DNA from: Theobroma cacao
Taxonomy: Eukaryota > Streptophyta > Magnoliopsida > Malvales > Malvaceae
DNA length: 64,000 nucleotides
Direction: 5' to 3'
NCBI RefSeq assembly: GCF_000208745.1
Contig: NC_030853.1
Coordinates: 16,296,193-16,360,192, forward strand
Part shown: positions 1 to 12,544 of the stretch, one piece after another
Layout of the letters: each line of letters starts with the position of its first letter
Position numbering within the stretch: position 1 is the stretch's first letter
The notes under the pieces: generated by a model
What the model saw: the letters and a program-made list of their open reading frames with translations, nothing else
Databases searched by the model: none
Told to the model about the DNA's origin: nothing
Translations under genes and position numbers: made by a program

Positions 1-73
1 TTGTGGATATTCGAATTATTCGAAATAAAATAATAATATTTTTTTATTAAATTTAATAAAAGATGTTTTTTTT

Positions 74-636
74 ATGAAATTATACAATTAACCCATGTAC
101 TCTGTATTTTATACTTATATAATAATTTGTGAAAATTGGATCCTCTATTTTATGAAATTTGATAATATCAATCCAATTATTAATAGTATTAAAATTGTTT
201 TCATTATTTATTTATTTATTTAAAAAAAAATTCATTATATATATTAATATAGTATTTGATTGTATTGACATGACATATCCTTACTAATGTGGTATTAAAT
301 GTAATGACTAAAATCCAAAAGCAATGACATGATTACACATACGTGACCGATCGGACATGATTTTTAAATAATAAAGTGATGTTGATGTGGCACTACTATG
401 TTGTTGATATGGTATTTTTGTTATCTACACATGCCATTAACAAGAATATATCACGTTAGTAAAGTCAAATTCATGACCGCATAAATAGCTAGAAAATTTT
501 TAACATTATTAATGGTAGACTGAAGTTATCAATTTTGTAAAATATAGAATTTTAATTTTTACAAATTATTGTACAAAGATTAAATTCAATACTTTTATAG
601 AATATAGGGATTAATTTTATAATTTGATTTAATTTC
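74..636. mobile_element. Small long-TIR (foldback-like) transposon relic
   Basis: The two ends are inverted copies of each other. The left arm (about 74-200, containing ACAATTAACCCATGTAC and ATAATTTGTGAAAATT) matches the reverse complement of the right arm (about 500-636), with scattered mismatches and small indels. The short middle holds GATGTTGATGTGGCAC, a phrase also seen in the larger foldback element at 33-37 kb, which suggests one family. No clear target duplication is visible, so the exact ends are approximate. Confidence 0.55.
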
Positions 637-1512
637 TTCTATCATGCAATTACAAATTGATCATAATGTTTTAAGGGGTAATTTGATTTAATTTCCTCTT
701 TATCTGAATTATCAGGTAAGAAAATTTTTTAAATACTTTATTAATTACTTATCTCGTAAAATAGTATTTAAGTTTTAGTTACTCATCTCTGGTCAACATT
801 TTTAAGTGGGAGCAAAACTAGTGTGAGGTGAACAATTAGTATCTGCTGATAGCTTAATGAAGGACTGCATTTAGATAAAAATACACTGTTGCGGGTGAAA
901 TGTATTATAAGTGAGTGGCCAGAGCCCATCAAAAGAATGAATTATTGTATAAGCATTAATTATGGTTCTTATTAGGGAAAAATTAGGTGACTATAATTCA
1001 ATCTATAAAGAATTGCTGTGGACCGAAGATGTCACTACCATGTGGCCTTTTAGCACAAAGTTTTCATCGTTAGGCATAAGCAATGGCAGTCATGAACAAA
1101 TAAAGGAAAGCATGCTTCCGAAATCAGTGGCCATTTTGGGATATTGAAACATTGACAAAGTGGCCTACCACATGCTGCATTGGACCCCCATAAAATTTTA
1201 AATTCATTTCCAAAGCTCAATAACCATTGCATTTTCCCACAATCTAAGCATCTAAGACTCTCCAACAAGGAAGCATTTTTCAAATGCCTCTCTGTCAGCA
1301 AACCCCAATACATCTCCAAATTCAAACACCATTCACTACCTTAAAGATTACACAACACCCCTTGTTCCAGGTCAACCATCATGAACATGGAGAGAGAATC
1401 CAAAAATATCAAAACTTACACCAATAATTTAACAAGGAATGGAATGTGACTCAATTTCTTTCACAATTGATGAAGGAATGTCTAAGCTGATCAAATGGTG
1501 GACTCGGTTTCA
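637..1512. other. AT-rich intergenic stretch, no gene seen
   Basis: This lies beyond the stop codon of the phytocyanin gene, whose 3' UTR must occupy its right part. Short ORFs here have no recognisable domain. No RNA gene or repeat boundary is supported. Confidence 0.5.
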
Positions 1513-3383
1513 CTACCAGACGCGCACAAATGCATCCCACAGTGCACCAATGGCGAAAACAGCTGGTAAAACAATTCGGCCTCTGTACATAGAACTTGGA
1601 GAGCCACTCTTTTCGTTTAATGGAGAAGATGTGGGAGGTGGAGGTGGGTTCTCGACTCGGACAGCTAGCTTCATGCCCCCATAGCAGAACCCTTTGCCAC
1701 TAATGAAATAGTAGTGACGAGTCACATTTAGTGGAACCACATCCCTGCCAGCTCCAGTTGTCCAGTTGTGAAGTGGATGATCAGAATTGCATGACTCATA
1801 GTCTGTCTTGTTCACCTCGAGCACATTCATCTGGTTTCTATCATACACGAAAACTGGGAAAAACAACAAAGACATACAACCAGATAGTTAACTAATAGCC
1901 AGGTTGAAGCAAAGTTCTATAATTTGAATCAGATCATAACTTAAAATTGGGGCTTATAATACAATGGTAAGCAGCAAGTAAATAGGAGCCAATCTTTAAA
2001 ATCGCTGCCTGAAAACCTATGGATGTGTCTCTAGTTATGATCATTGAAATTTGAAACACTAGTAAACAGAACCAAGTACCAAAAAAGCTGGTCAGCAACA
2101 GATTGCAGCAGGTGCTTTGAACTGGTGCCTGGTTCTTGCGGATGCAACAAAGTGGATATTGTCCCAATAAGGGAGAAACAGTACATAAACAGGCTAATCA
2201 ACCTTCCTATATTAGAACTGCGATCTATTTTTGGGTGATAGAATTGGGAGAAGTTGGAATTGTTCACTGTGCCCTGAATACAGAGCAGAATGGCCTATGA
2301 GTAGGAAATGAAAAAAGACTTCAAGGCAGCCTCTCATCAAACTTTTCTTTCAACACATTCTCTTGGTTTCCCTCCTTCAAACTTGGTAAACGGTTTTAAG
2401 ACTGAAAGTTATTTATTTTGCCATTGTACCTGAGTGACCTCTTTTGACACTGAAGACTAGACCACCAGATATATGTTACACTGTCGCGGAACGGATAGAT
2501 AAAAGTTGGAATCAAAAGATGGTGATTGAGTGAATATCATAAAAAAAATGTAGCTAAAAGGAACAAAAGATAGGACTTTTTCAACTGATACTAGAACATT
2601 TTGCAACCTTCATGAAAGGAAGTTAAGTAGACAATGAGCTCCTCTTTGTAGTGAACCAATACTAGAAGATACTAAGCAAAATTTCCAGATCTAGGATGGC
2701 CAGGACTACATATTTAGAAAATGTTAATCCGATTAAATTAGAAAATACTTTATTGAGCATCACATGAAAAATAAAGTAACAAATGTAAATCTTTCTCGCT
2801 TTCCTTCACTCTCCCTGCATTTTCTGGGCAGCTAAAGAAAGTTTATTTTTACATGAAAACTCTGTTCTTTTAAATCTTGATTAAAGTTTACTTTTCTTTT
2901 AGTTCAACAAAGTGACTAACAGCGAAAACTAAAGTATGTAACTATCAGTAGGCAAAATCTTACTAAAGCAGCAGGTAAGCTGTAGCTTTCCAGGAAACCA
3001 AGACAAAGGTCGAGATTTGAGACTATCAATTCATTCAAACTACCCAAATCTAGATCTATTCATTTAGCAACCAAATACGCCAAAAAACAAGCAAAAATTT
3101 TGAAGAAAATGAGGTACCCACCACTAAAAGAGCAATAAAAATAGTAGAAGAAAAAGGTACACCAAGTAGATCTGAAGAAGAAAGAATCCAAACAAGAGAG
3201 AAGAACTTACAGAGCCAGTCACCATTGTAAAAGTGCTTGCTTTGAGCCCAGATAGTGTAATTCACATTAGTAGTCCACCCCATGTTTGCTCCCACAATGT
3301 ACCTTGTAGCATCAGCCTGTGGCACCATCACCACCAAGGCGAATGCCACAGCTGCCACCACCACCACCATCATCGCTTTGCTT

Positions 3384-3391
<8 letters not shown>
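1513..3391 (-). CDS. Early nodulin-like / lamin-like phytocyanin (ENODL17-type)
   Basis: Two exons on the minus strand, 3391-3211 and 1853-1513, are separated by a 1357-bp GT-AG intron. The joined frame gives 173 residues. Residues 1-28 are a signal peptide, followed by a plastocyanin-like domain (about 29-128), a Pro-rich linker (PPPPP, 130-134) and a hydrophobic C-terminus typical of a GPI-anchor signal. It closely resembles Arabidopsis At5g15350 (ENODL17, lamin-like) as I remember it. Cys82 and Cys117 fit the conserved disulfide. The usual copper ligands are mostly replaced: Met69 for His, Ser112 for Cys and Phe116 for His, with only Met121 left. It is therefore a non-copper phytocyanin, probably a GPI-anchored plasma-membrane or cell-wall-face protein; its biochemical role is unknown. 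The intron after GDWL is at the position typical of phytocyanins. Confidence 0.9.

Positions 3392-3418
<27 letters not shown>
3391..3418 (-). repeat. (GA)n microsatellite in the phytocyanin 5' UTR
   Basis: An uninterrupted CT run on the plus strand (GA on the coding strand) directly abuts the ATG of the phytocyanin gene. GA/CT tracts are common in plant 5' UTRs and may act as GAGA-type promoter elements. Length polymorphism is likely. Confidence 0.85.
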
Positions 3419-3421
<3 letters not shown>

Positions 3422-3471
3422 TGAGTTTTCTTGTTTGCTGTTAATTGGGTTGGCCTTTGTTTTGGGTTTGG

Positions 3472-3478
3472 TTTATAA
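3472..3478 (-). promoter_or_regulatory. Candidate TATA box of the phytocyanin gene
   Basis: TTATAAA on the minus strand lies about 80 bp upstream of the start codon. That leaves room for a 5' UTR of about 50 bp including the GA tract. The call is positional only. Confidence 0.4.
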
Positions 3479-3479
3479 G

Positions 3480-5000
3480 GTCAGGCCAATTAGCCAGCTA
3501 GTGTTTACCTACGATAAAGAAGGTTTCTTTCTTGACTTTGTGTGTAGTTTCTAGATCCACAACTGCCCTTGATTTTTTATTTGGAGGGGTAACATGCTTA
3601 AACAAGACCCTTATCTCATGTTCCCAAGTTTTAACAAGCTTTTGCTTTCAACTTCACTATCTTGGCTTTGTCTTTGGTCGTTACCGTTACAGGCAACACT
3701 TCGAGATTTCATGTTTCTTTGTCTTTTGTCTTCTTCTTTTTTTCACCTTTTAACTCTCAGTTAAGTTTATTGGATTTTTTTAACTGTTCTTTTTGCTTTG
3801 CTTTTTCACTTTTTCAATGTACCTCACAACCAGTATCCACAGCTATCTTTTTACACTTTTTAGAGAATCTTAAGGTTAAAAATTATGATAAAGAATTTTT
3901 ATACTAGATCTTTATCAGAGAGGACAGTTTGACTCCCTTCTGTTTTCTAGTTGGATGGGAATTTAGCTTCTTCTTCTTCTTTTTTTTTTTGGCTGTGAAC
4001 CCTTTTTTTCCCTTTTGGTGGGTACTTTATAATTTATTTAATTTATATGAGTGATAATTAAATTAACAGAATTTTTAATTTTTAAATTGAAATATTTTAA
4101 AGCCATTTTTGAGCTAGTTAGAATATAGTTTTATTGGCTTTTCTATTTGCATTTAAAACGTACAATGACAACATAGGCAAGTTTTAAGAAATGGAACCCA
4201 AACTAACAATGACCATGAAATTAACTTTTTTGTTTAGGGTGTCACTTAAAAATTATTATTCCAGAATAAAAGAGACAAAAATATAATATTCAGTACAATT
4301 TACATGTCCATGAACCATGACTTAAAACTTGTACTTGTCTCCTTGGCATCTACCATTTAAGTATCACACTTAATTGACACTAATAATATTTTTGCTCAAA
4401 ACAACACCAACTTAATCTGACAAAATTCATGTCGCTATAAAATCTATAGTGGGGTATATATTTAAGTAATTTTGATGATATAGAAGCATAAGTTTCTCTA
4501 GAAAATTCAAAAGCATATTATAATTTTTTTTTCTACTCATAATGGAGGTAGCCATGGTCCATGGTCCATGGTCCATGGTCCCTCCCTAGGCTAGTAACCA
4601 TGAGATTTGATTGAATAAATTACGTACATTTGCAAAAAAAGAAATCCCCAAAATCCAGTACATCTTCCCATGTGTTCATTATGATTATGGTTGTGGGATC
4701 ATCATAACGTACACTAACATTATTCTATGTGAATTTATTCAAGATAATAAAGGTATATTTTTTTTAACCAAAGTTACACATTCCAAAAAAAATTTTTAAT
4801 CATTTTTTTAATTAAGGAAAAAGAAATTCGAACCATACTCTGTCAGATGTTGCATTCGAAATTTTACTTTTGACATATTCTCGTAAAAAATAAAATCTTA
4901 GTTAAAAAAAGAAACACTTGATGATCAACGAGGTCCAGTTTTTCGTCTATTTATTTCATATAGTAAAAAGGCTCAACCAATATGTGAACAATTTGTCACC
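3480..5000. other. AT-rich intergenic region, no gene seen
   Basis: This is T-rich upstream sequence of the phytocyanin gene followed by unique-looking AT-rich DNA. The only distinct structure is a short 7-bp tandem repeat near 4553. Small ORFs here show no domain or composition suggesting coding. Confidence 0.5.
4553..4580. repeat. 7-bp tandem repeat, CATGGTC x4
   Basis: Four perfect copies of CATGGTC in a row. This is a short minisatellite with no obvious function. Confidence 0.9.
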
Positions 5001-5003
5001 TAA

Positions 5004-6225
5004 GGGCACGTTTAGTTTGCAAAATAGATAAAAATGTAATAGAATAGTTATTACATGAGAATTAAATGAGGTGGGAATACAATACAATAAGTATTACGTC
5101 GTTTTGTATGATGAATAGAATAGAGTAGGAATAATTATTATAACTTATTACAGTGTTTGGTTTGTAACAATAGCTTTGGAATAAGAAAGGAATAGAAAAT
5201 AAAAAAATAAAAATATCATTTATTATATATAATTATTTATTTTTATTTTATTTTTTAATATTAATAATTTATAATTAATTAAAATATTAATAATTAATAA
5301 TTTAAATATCAATATTTTAATATAGTTTAATTATTAATATTTTTAATTAATAATATTTTATTTATAATTTAATATTATTTTGATTAAAATATTAATATTT
5401 TTATTTTTTATTTATACTCATTAAAAATTTAATATATTAATAATTTAATAAATAAAATATTAATAATTTAAAATATTAATATTTTAATGTTTTAATCATA
5501 TTAATATTAATAATGTTTAAATTATATATAAAATATTAATATTTTAAATTTTACAAATAATTTATTTTTTTTATTCTATTTTTTTCCTTTTTCTTTTTTT
5601 CTTTTTTATGGGTTGATCGAAGGAAAGGCGACTAATGTAACAAAACGTCGATCTGGCGCACCATTTGGCTGGATCTGGCCACTACGGTGCCAGATCAATG
5701 TTTTCTCGCGACTGGATCTGACCGTGGAGTGCTAGATTCAACCGTGGGATTTGGTCGGGAAGCACCAGATCCAGTGCTTCCCGCGGTTAGATCTGGCTGG
5801 ATTTCGGTTGAATGTTGTTAGAAAGGACTAATCGACGCTTTTCGATCATATTCGGTCGCTGCCGCTGTCGTCGTCGTTGCCGTCGTCGTCGGTTTGAGTG
5901 CTAGTTAGAGAAAGAATGAGAGAGGAAAGAACGTGAGAAGAGAGAGAAAGAATAGGAAAAATGGGAAAAAAGTATTCATAGGTCAGAGTTATAATATTTT
6001 TAAGTTATAAGGGGTATTTTAGTTATTATATATTTGAAAGCTATTTCATGTCTCATTGAATAAATATAGTTTTTTGGGAGAAGGGAATAACTAAAGCTGA
6101 TTTTTAACCAATTTTATGAAATTTTTATTTCTGAAGAATTGTTATTCCGTGTTCTAATTTTAAACTAAACAAAGGTACAAAAAAAGAGTGAGAATAGAGG
6201 GGGAATAGCTATACTAAACGTGCAG
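5004..6225. mobile_element. PIF/Harbinger-like non-autonomous TIR element
   Basis: The left end GGGCACGTTTAGT and the reverse complement of the right end (CTGCACGTTTAGT) match at 11 of 13 positions. Both sides are flanked by TAA, the 3-bp target duplication typical of the PIF/Harbinger (Tourist) group. The interior is extremely AT-rich, except for a GC-rich stretch at about 5610-5905 with repeated GGATCTGG/CCAGATC words and a CGTCGT run. No transposase ORF is present, so it would have depended on one supplied in trans. Confidence 0.7.
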
Positions 6226-6228
6226 TAA

Positions 6229-7029
6229 ATGGTATACACACCATGACTGAGTTCTTTTTGTTTTGTTTTTCTTGTATATTATATTAATATAGGGCTATTA
6301 TGTACTTTTCTTTTCTGAGTTTTTATTTAGAGGAATAGGTGTACATGCTCAAGTTCTTTTCTTGACAGAGAAACAAAATGGAAACCAAATAAGGCTGACA
6401 ATTTTGTTAGCTAAATCAACCCGATAACGAAAGTTAAGAGAAGGGAGGAACCTAATAAAGCTTGGGCTGGGTCAACAACAGCTAACTTAAGCCCAAGATT
6501 TGGAGCCAGTGCCTGAGGGCAGATTCTTATAAGTTCTAAAAAGCAGGGTGCAATTTCAACAGGGAGGCAGAGGCATCCCAGTTGGAATAGTTTGGCAGAA
6601 TTGGACCGAGGGGCCAGTGGGTGTTGAGCCTAACCCTCACTGCATAACAATTTTTGAAGCATAATTTAGGATTGTTTGCTCACGAGAATGATGATCTTAT
6701 AATAGGAATACTTTGAAAAAAAAGCGCATGACACCCTTTACATTGCATTATATCTATGCATCTTTTAGTCTTAAAAACATTGGCATTAACAAACCAATAT
6801 CCACACACACAAAGAGATAAAAGTCCTATGGAGAAACAAGTTATGTGCAAATGGCATGAGAAAAGTTCTACTGAGCTTTTCTTTTGGGACCAACTCACAA
6901 CTACCTTACCAGTTTTTTGGCATTAATATTTCATACTACTTGACAGAAATTACTTTTTCTCCATATAACTTCACCCCTACCCAGGATTTCTATTTCATCA
7001 GATATAGCTAAAGAAATCTCTCTCTTAAT
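6229..7029. other. Downstream flank of chorismate mutase, no gene seen
   Basis: This contains the 3' UTR and terminator region of the minus-strand chorismate mutase gene. No other gene, repeat or RNA is recognisable. Confidence 0.5.
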
Positions 7030-10000
7030 TCAATCCAACCTTCTCAACAGGTATTCAACTTGGACTTCCTTTGTCAATGGCATGATCCACTTGCCATACA
7101 AGTTGGCCACCAAGCTTGGTTTTATTTTATAAACTGGATTGCCACCATCTTCTTCTGTATTAGCTGACACTACTTGCCCATAAGTTCTGGCTTTCATTGC
7201 TACCCTTTTCTTGATTGCCTCCTCAACTGCCGGATATGTCAGCGTGTCCATCAAAATTTCCCTGTCCTGCAAAATACAAGGCCAAATAATGAAACACAAA
7301 CCAACAGATGCTTCAACAAACTGTACTTGGAATGAAGCCAATCAATGATACCTGTCGTTTAATGGCAGATCTATAGGCATCTGGAGATGCCTGAAATTTA
7401 CACTCTGCCACAAATTTCCCATAATGAATTCTCTTTGAAAGAGCCTGCAGTGACACAAATGTTTAAGCACCCAGCAATTCCCAGAACGCCAAGTTGTCAA
7501 GAGTACGACCATAGTTAGATGAAAGAACTGATCTGAACAATAGGTGTTCTTGCATGCCATGAAAACTTTATAAACCAGCAATCCTTCCACAAGATTTTGA
7601 GTGAGACCCATGAAAAGTCACAAAATTGTAGCATTAATGGTTGGCAAGGATATGTGGAAAAGAGTATAGACGCACAGTATAACAACAATGCAATTACATG
7701 TACTAGAAAAATCCAGTATAGTATATTCAAATTTATCTGTCGTTCAAAAGACACTATTTGTCACCAACTCATCATCAATTTCCTGCATTTTTGGTTCACA
7801 CTTGGAAAATACAAAAGGAGTAACTTCCCAAAGTAAGGGGACCTATACTTTCGAAAAGATCATGCTACCATGATACCTAACTCTCCATGAATTAGTGACC
7901 AATATAACCTGTAATGAACCAAGAAGACTAGTTTGGCAGATATATCTAGTATAGTGGTCCGCTGTCAAATTCAAGCAAACCAAAGCAATGAAGAAGCAAT
8001 GCTACAAAGTACCTTGAGTGCTAGAAAAGGTTCTAGACAATAGTACAGACCAATTCTTGCTTAGGCACCTCACCTGCATCTATCTATTAGACATCCGATA
8101 ACCATATGTTATTAGCATTTAGAAAGTCTTAACCACATTCAACTATCAGGGGTCAACTACTTCTGTCCAGAAAGGACCCTCAACTTCTGCTGCCCATTCT
8201 GCTAGCCAAATTTTTTAACATTAAGCACATAATAAATCTGAATTGAAAGTACATAGAAGGGAAAGAAGGCAGCAGAATTCACAATATTTACTGCAACCAT
8301 TCAATCATATTTTAGATCAGGGGATGTAAAGTACATATTGTGGGTGCATGCGCAAGCGAGTGGAAACTAATTAGAAATGCACATGATACTTGTCAGAAAG
8401 GACAAAATATGTTTCAATTTGTTCGTAACATGCAGGCCAGCCATTCAGGCTAATGTGATGTCTGTCCAAATAAAAGACATTAGTTAAAACATTTACCTGC
8501 AAACACATTGTGTCACAAACGGCAGTAGATCCACAATTTCCATCATCTCCTTTCTTTACTAATCTTGGAATAAGATTTCTGAAGTACATTTCCCAGACTT
8601 GGTTATTTACATTTATTGAATCAGCAATGGGATGTAGTACCTGTTTGATTGTAAGTAAAAGGCTCCAATAAGCAGTTACAACTTAGCACCCACAATAAAA
8701 AAACTGAATGTCCACAAATTCACAAATATCATGAAAAAAGCAAGAGATAGATCATGTGTGGAGGATTAAATTCTTTGAAAAGACTGCCATATAGTATCAT
8801 AATAAATCAGAAGATAGCATTCCTCTCCAAAACAATTTAAATGTTATATTCTGATGATGATAAAAACTGGAATCAAACTGAATTGTCATTCACTGATGAG
8901 TTGTGTATATGTGTTGCATTGACATGAAGAGCATCACTCATCACCAAAAAATAGTATTAAGAGTGTCATAGAAAAGTACTCCCAAGTTCTTCAAGAGGGC
9001 ACTTAATACTGATTTCCTAGCAAAGGACTATGTTTTACCCAGATTTATCATTTTATACTGCTAGATTTGAATCTAAGACCTCCCTCAACCTACCCCATCC
9101 CTTTACAACTAGAGTGATGGCAGTGACAAATGCTTAAAATTCCAATAAAACAAGTAATTAACAGAATATTTTGTGTCTTAATGAGAATGATGACATTTGG
9201 AGCAGTGAAACATAAGTCCAAGGCTGCTGTGCCAAAGCAACAATATAATTCCTATTGCATCTTACTATTTTACCTGTGGATATTGCAAAGGTGGCAACAA
9301 TGGATCAGGCAATTCATCTGGGAAGAAAGGATGCTCATCTGGGCTCTTGTATCTACCAACCTAATTTTCAATTAAAAGTTTGTCAGAAAACCAGCACTGA
9401 TTTTGCTGTACCTCTTTCCTTTATCTCTATCCTTTAATTAACATTTCCCAACCAGACTATTGAGTACAACATACCTGGGCATGAAGCTTTTCAGTTTCTC
9501 TGAGCATATACTCCACCAAAGAGCCATGGAACCCATCCATTGAAAAGGCATCAGGGTTATATGTATCCGCATTATAACAATATTGAGCTCTCTCCAGAAG
9601 GCTAAATATAATGCTGTCTTCTTGTCGAATTAAGGAATGCCTAACGGCCTCCAGGGTCAAGTTCTCGCTCTCATCTACCCTTTTCTTCATTCCCATAGGC
9701 CTGTAGAGAAGTTACCAAAACATTAAATACTAAAAAACCTTCATAAAATGTCAAAAGGAAATCAGCTACTGCACAATTGAAATACCAAAGAAAAAGAATT
9801 TTTTGGAAGAGTTTTGGACAAAGGCCAATAACTAACATTTTTTTTGGCAAATTATTTAAGAGCTATTGCACTTCATTCTATGACCATAGCAGCCAGAGTC
9901 TCTTGATGCTTATACATGCAAGCATATACACATGCTTTCAAAGTATTCTTTTCACATTTGTTCAAGAATCCATGATTTTATTTTTTTATAAAATAAAAAG

Positions 10001-10907
10001 CACACAACAACGCATGTTTATAAGAATCATTCAATTTTCTATATCATTATTATAATTTGCATTACCAAACAGACAGCAAAAATTAGAGCAGACAATATAC
10101 TTGCATTCTTGTACATATTTAGCAGAATGGTGTTTAAAATACAGAAATTAATGCATTCAGGTAAAGAAGCGCTAGCATGTATACAGCTGCACTCAAATTG
10201 GTGTTTTCCAGAAGGAAAAATAAATTCTTACAAACAAATACCAATAAAAATTTCAGCAGTCAAAGATTAAAGGAAGCAAAATCCATTCCAATTTTTTTTT
10301 TTAAAAAAAGGGTCAGAACAAGTAATTCGAATATGAATTGTCTAACTGCATTACAAGTAGAAAGCTTCTCCTGCAATATTTAACAACCAGGATTGAAAAA
10401 CACCATGAAAACAATTAAAAACCCAGATTCCAACCAATCTGGAAATGCAATCATCATAACTGAAGCATAGAAATAAACCCAATATCATAACATTCAGGAA
10501 GATCCAACATCAGCCAAATTTAAAGACAGGGCATTAATAAAGAGGCAGCTCATTCAATAATCGCAAGCACCCAATTTCAAATTCAGGCAAGTAAAAGTCA
10601 AAGCTTTTTTTTTTTTTTTCTTTCAAAGAAACAATAAAAGAAAGACTCCGTTTTCAACCATCTACAAGCTGAATCGTGAGAAACAACAAAAATAGCCAGA
10701 AGGGATGCTATTCTTATACCCAACAGAGGTGGTGGAAGCATGAAGAGATTGAATGTTTTTCTTCGACAAGCTTGCACGGCAATCAAACTTGAACCTTGGA
10801 AATTCCCTGGTCTGCAAGGTTAACAGGTATCTGGGTCTTGAAAACTTGGTAGTGCCATTAGCAGCAGGTAAGGCTGGAGAAGAAGCTCTTAACAACTTAG
10901 CCTCCAT
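7030..10907 (-). CDS. CM1: Chorismate mutase, plastidial (CM1-like)
   Basis: Six minus-strand exons, 10907-10720, 9700-9475, 9360-9274, 8640-8497, 7444-7352 and 7266-7030, have GT-AG junctions that close in phase and give 324 residues. The enzyme converts chorismate to prephenate, the committed step toward Phe and Tyr. Residues 1 to about 65 are Ser/basic-rich and look like a plastid transit peptide. The AroQ-type eukaryotic fold follows: [21 protein letters not shown] (starting at 82) with Arg83 aligning to yeast Aro7 Arg16, then [13 protein letters not shown] (217-229) with Lys225 aligning to yeast Lys168. Length and transit peptide favour the plastid CM1/CM3 type over the cytosolic CM2. 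CM1 enzymes are known to be activated by Trp and inhibited by Phe and Tyr; whether this copy is regulated in that way cannot be read with certainty here. No frame break is seen. Confidence 0.95.
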
Positions 10908-11319
10908 TGATCACGAAGAGAAGACTTTTGAAACAAATCACTAAACAAAAACAGAGAAAGCAAAAGTTTGAGGCTTTAAAACACAACGAGCCAACGAGGA
11001 GAAACCAAAGGGTATAAATAGAGAAAAATTAAAGATCCATCAATAAAAAAAACAAAAAACGGAGATTGGCGCTTTCTTGTGGTGGTTGAGTTAGGTGTTG
11101 AAAGGAGGGTTGGTGGAGTGTGAGAATCTGAGAAGAAACAGAGAAACACGAGTTGCGTTGACAGGTCACAAGGACGTTCACTTTTTTTTTTTTTTTGAAA
11201 TTTTTGAATAATAATACCTACGTATAGTTTTTTATCTTTTGTATCGGTATTGAAAATCTTTTTGGATAATTAAATTATATATTTTATTTTGCCTTATTTT
11301 ATAGGTTTTTTTTTTGGGA

Positions 11320-12440
11320 TATATACTATGATTAAAAGTAGTCACATGCTTTATCCGTTTCTATGATTTGAAATAATAAGTCCTTTTTTTGGAAGGTGTT
11401 TACTACAACTAATTTGTTATTTTTTATTTTATTTTGTTGTGATTTGAAATGATAAGTGAATTCTTTTTCCCAATATGATAAAATTATTTTAGTAAATTTT
11501 TTAATGTGATTTAAAATTGTGCGTAAATGGGTTTTGTTTTCGAAGATGCTATATATATAATATATATAATAATGCATTTCTTGTTTTTTTATAGAATTTA
11601 GTTTTTTTTTTGTAATTTGAAATTGTAAGTAAATTTTATGGGAAAAAGATATATAATGGTTAAATATTTTCATATTATTTTTTGTCAATCGGTTTTGTTG
11701 TTCATGTGGTTTAAAATCGAAAGTAAGTGTGTTTTCTTGAAAAATCATACTTAACAGTTATATTATTATGTTTTTTTTTTCTTTTTTGCAATGTTAGTTT
11801 TATTATTTTACTGTGATTTGAAATTGCAATTGAGTTTTCTTGAAATACAATATGTAACTACTGAAATTATTTATGGTAATTCTTTACCTTTTTTGTCAGT
11901 TGATTTTATTGTTTTATTGTGATTTAAATTAAGAAGGTGTTTTTTTTAAAAGTCGATATAATTGAAATTATTATGTAATCTTTTTTTCAATTATGTTAGT
12001 TTTGTTGTTTCATTATGATTTAAAATTACAAGTGAGTTTTCTTAAATGATGATATATAACTTTTAAAATTATTTTGGTATTTTTTGTTATTTTTTTACTT
12101 GTTTCCATTACTCTATTTTGTTGTGATTTTTATATAAGTACATGTATAAGTAAATATTGCAATTCAATAAAAATATTACTCAACACATATGACATAACTA
12201 TTAAATTTTAAAAGGAAATCCATAAATAAATTAAACAAATTAACATAAAAATTAGATAAAATTACACATTTAATTAGATAAAATTATATGTAACGGTTAA
12301 AATTATTTTGACATATTTTTTTATTAATTTTATTGTTTTGTTTTAATTGAAATTATAAGTGAGTGCATCTTCTTGGAAAACAATACACAATGGTTATAAT
12401 TATTATATTATTTTTGATACGTTTTGTTATGTTATGACAT
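11320..12440. repeat. Field of degenerate tandem repeats of about 105 bp
   Basis: The phrase TGTGATTTGAAATTGTAAGTGAG, with variants, recurs near 11364, 11437, 11505, 11613, 11705, 11812, 11918, 12015 and 12342. It is often followed by a stretch like ATATAACGGTTAAAATTATTTTGGTA and a T-rich spacer. Typical spacing is 92-109 bp, with some shorter steps. Copies are badly decayed, so this is an old satellite-like array. It lies between chorismate mutase and the first PPR gene. Confidence 0.65.
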
Positions 12441-12544
12441 ATAATAATTAAAATTAAATTTTAAGAGAGATTTTGAAATTGTTGTTTTGGTATCTTTTGA
12501 TATTGCTAGTGCATTATCTGACAACAATTTATACTAACTAAAAT

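Noticed and set aside
4830..4900. tRNA-like TTCGAA context
   Set aside because: No cloverleaf could be formed around it; no supportable tRNA was found anywhere in the window.
11005..11030. TATAAATAG motif upstream of chorismate mutase
   Set aside because: It is on the plus strand while the gene is on the minus strand; only its reverse complement would face the gene, which is not a convincing TATA box.
11332..11748. Minus-strand ORF of 138 codons
   Set aside because: Lys/Ile/Asn-rich translation of the AT-rich degenerate repeat field.
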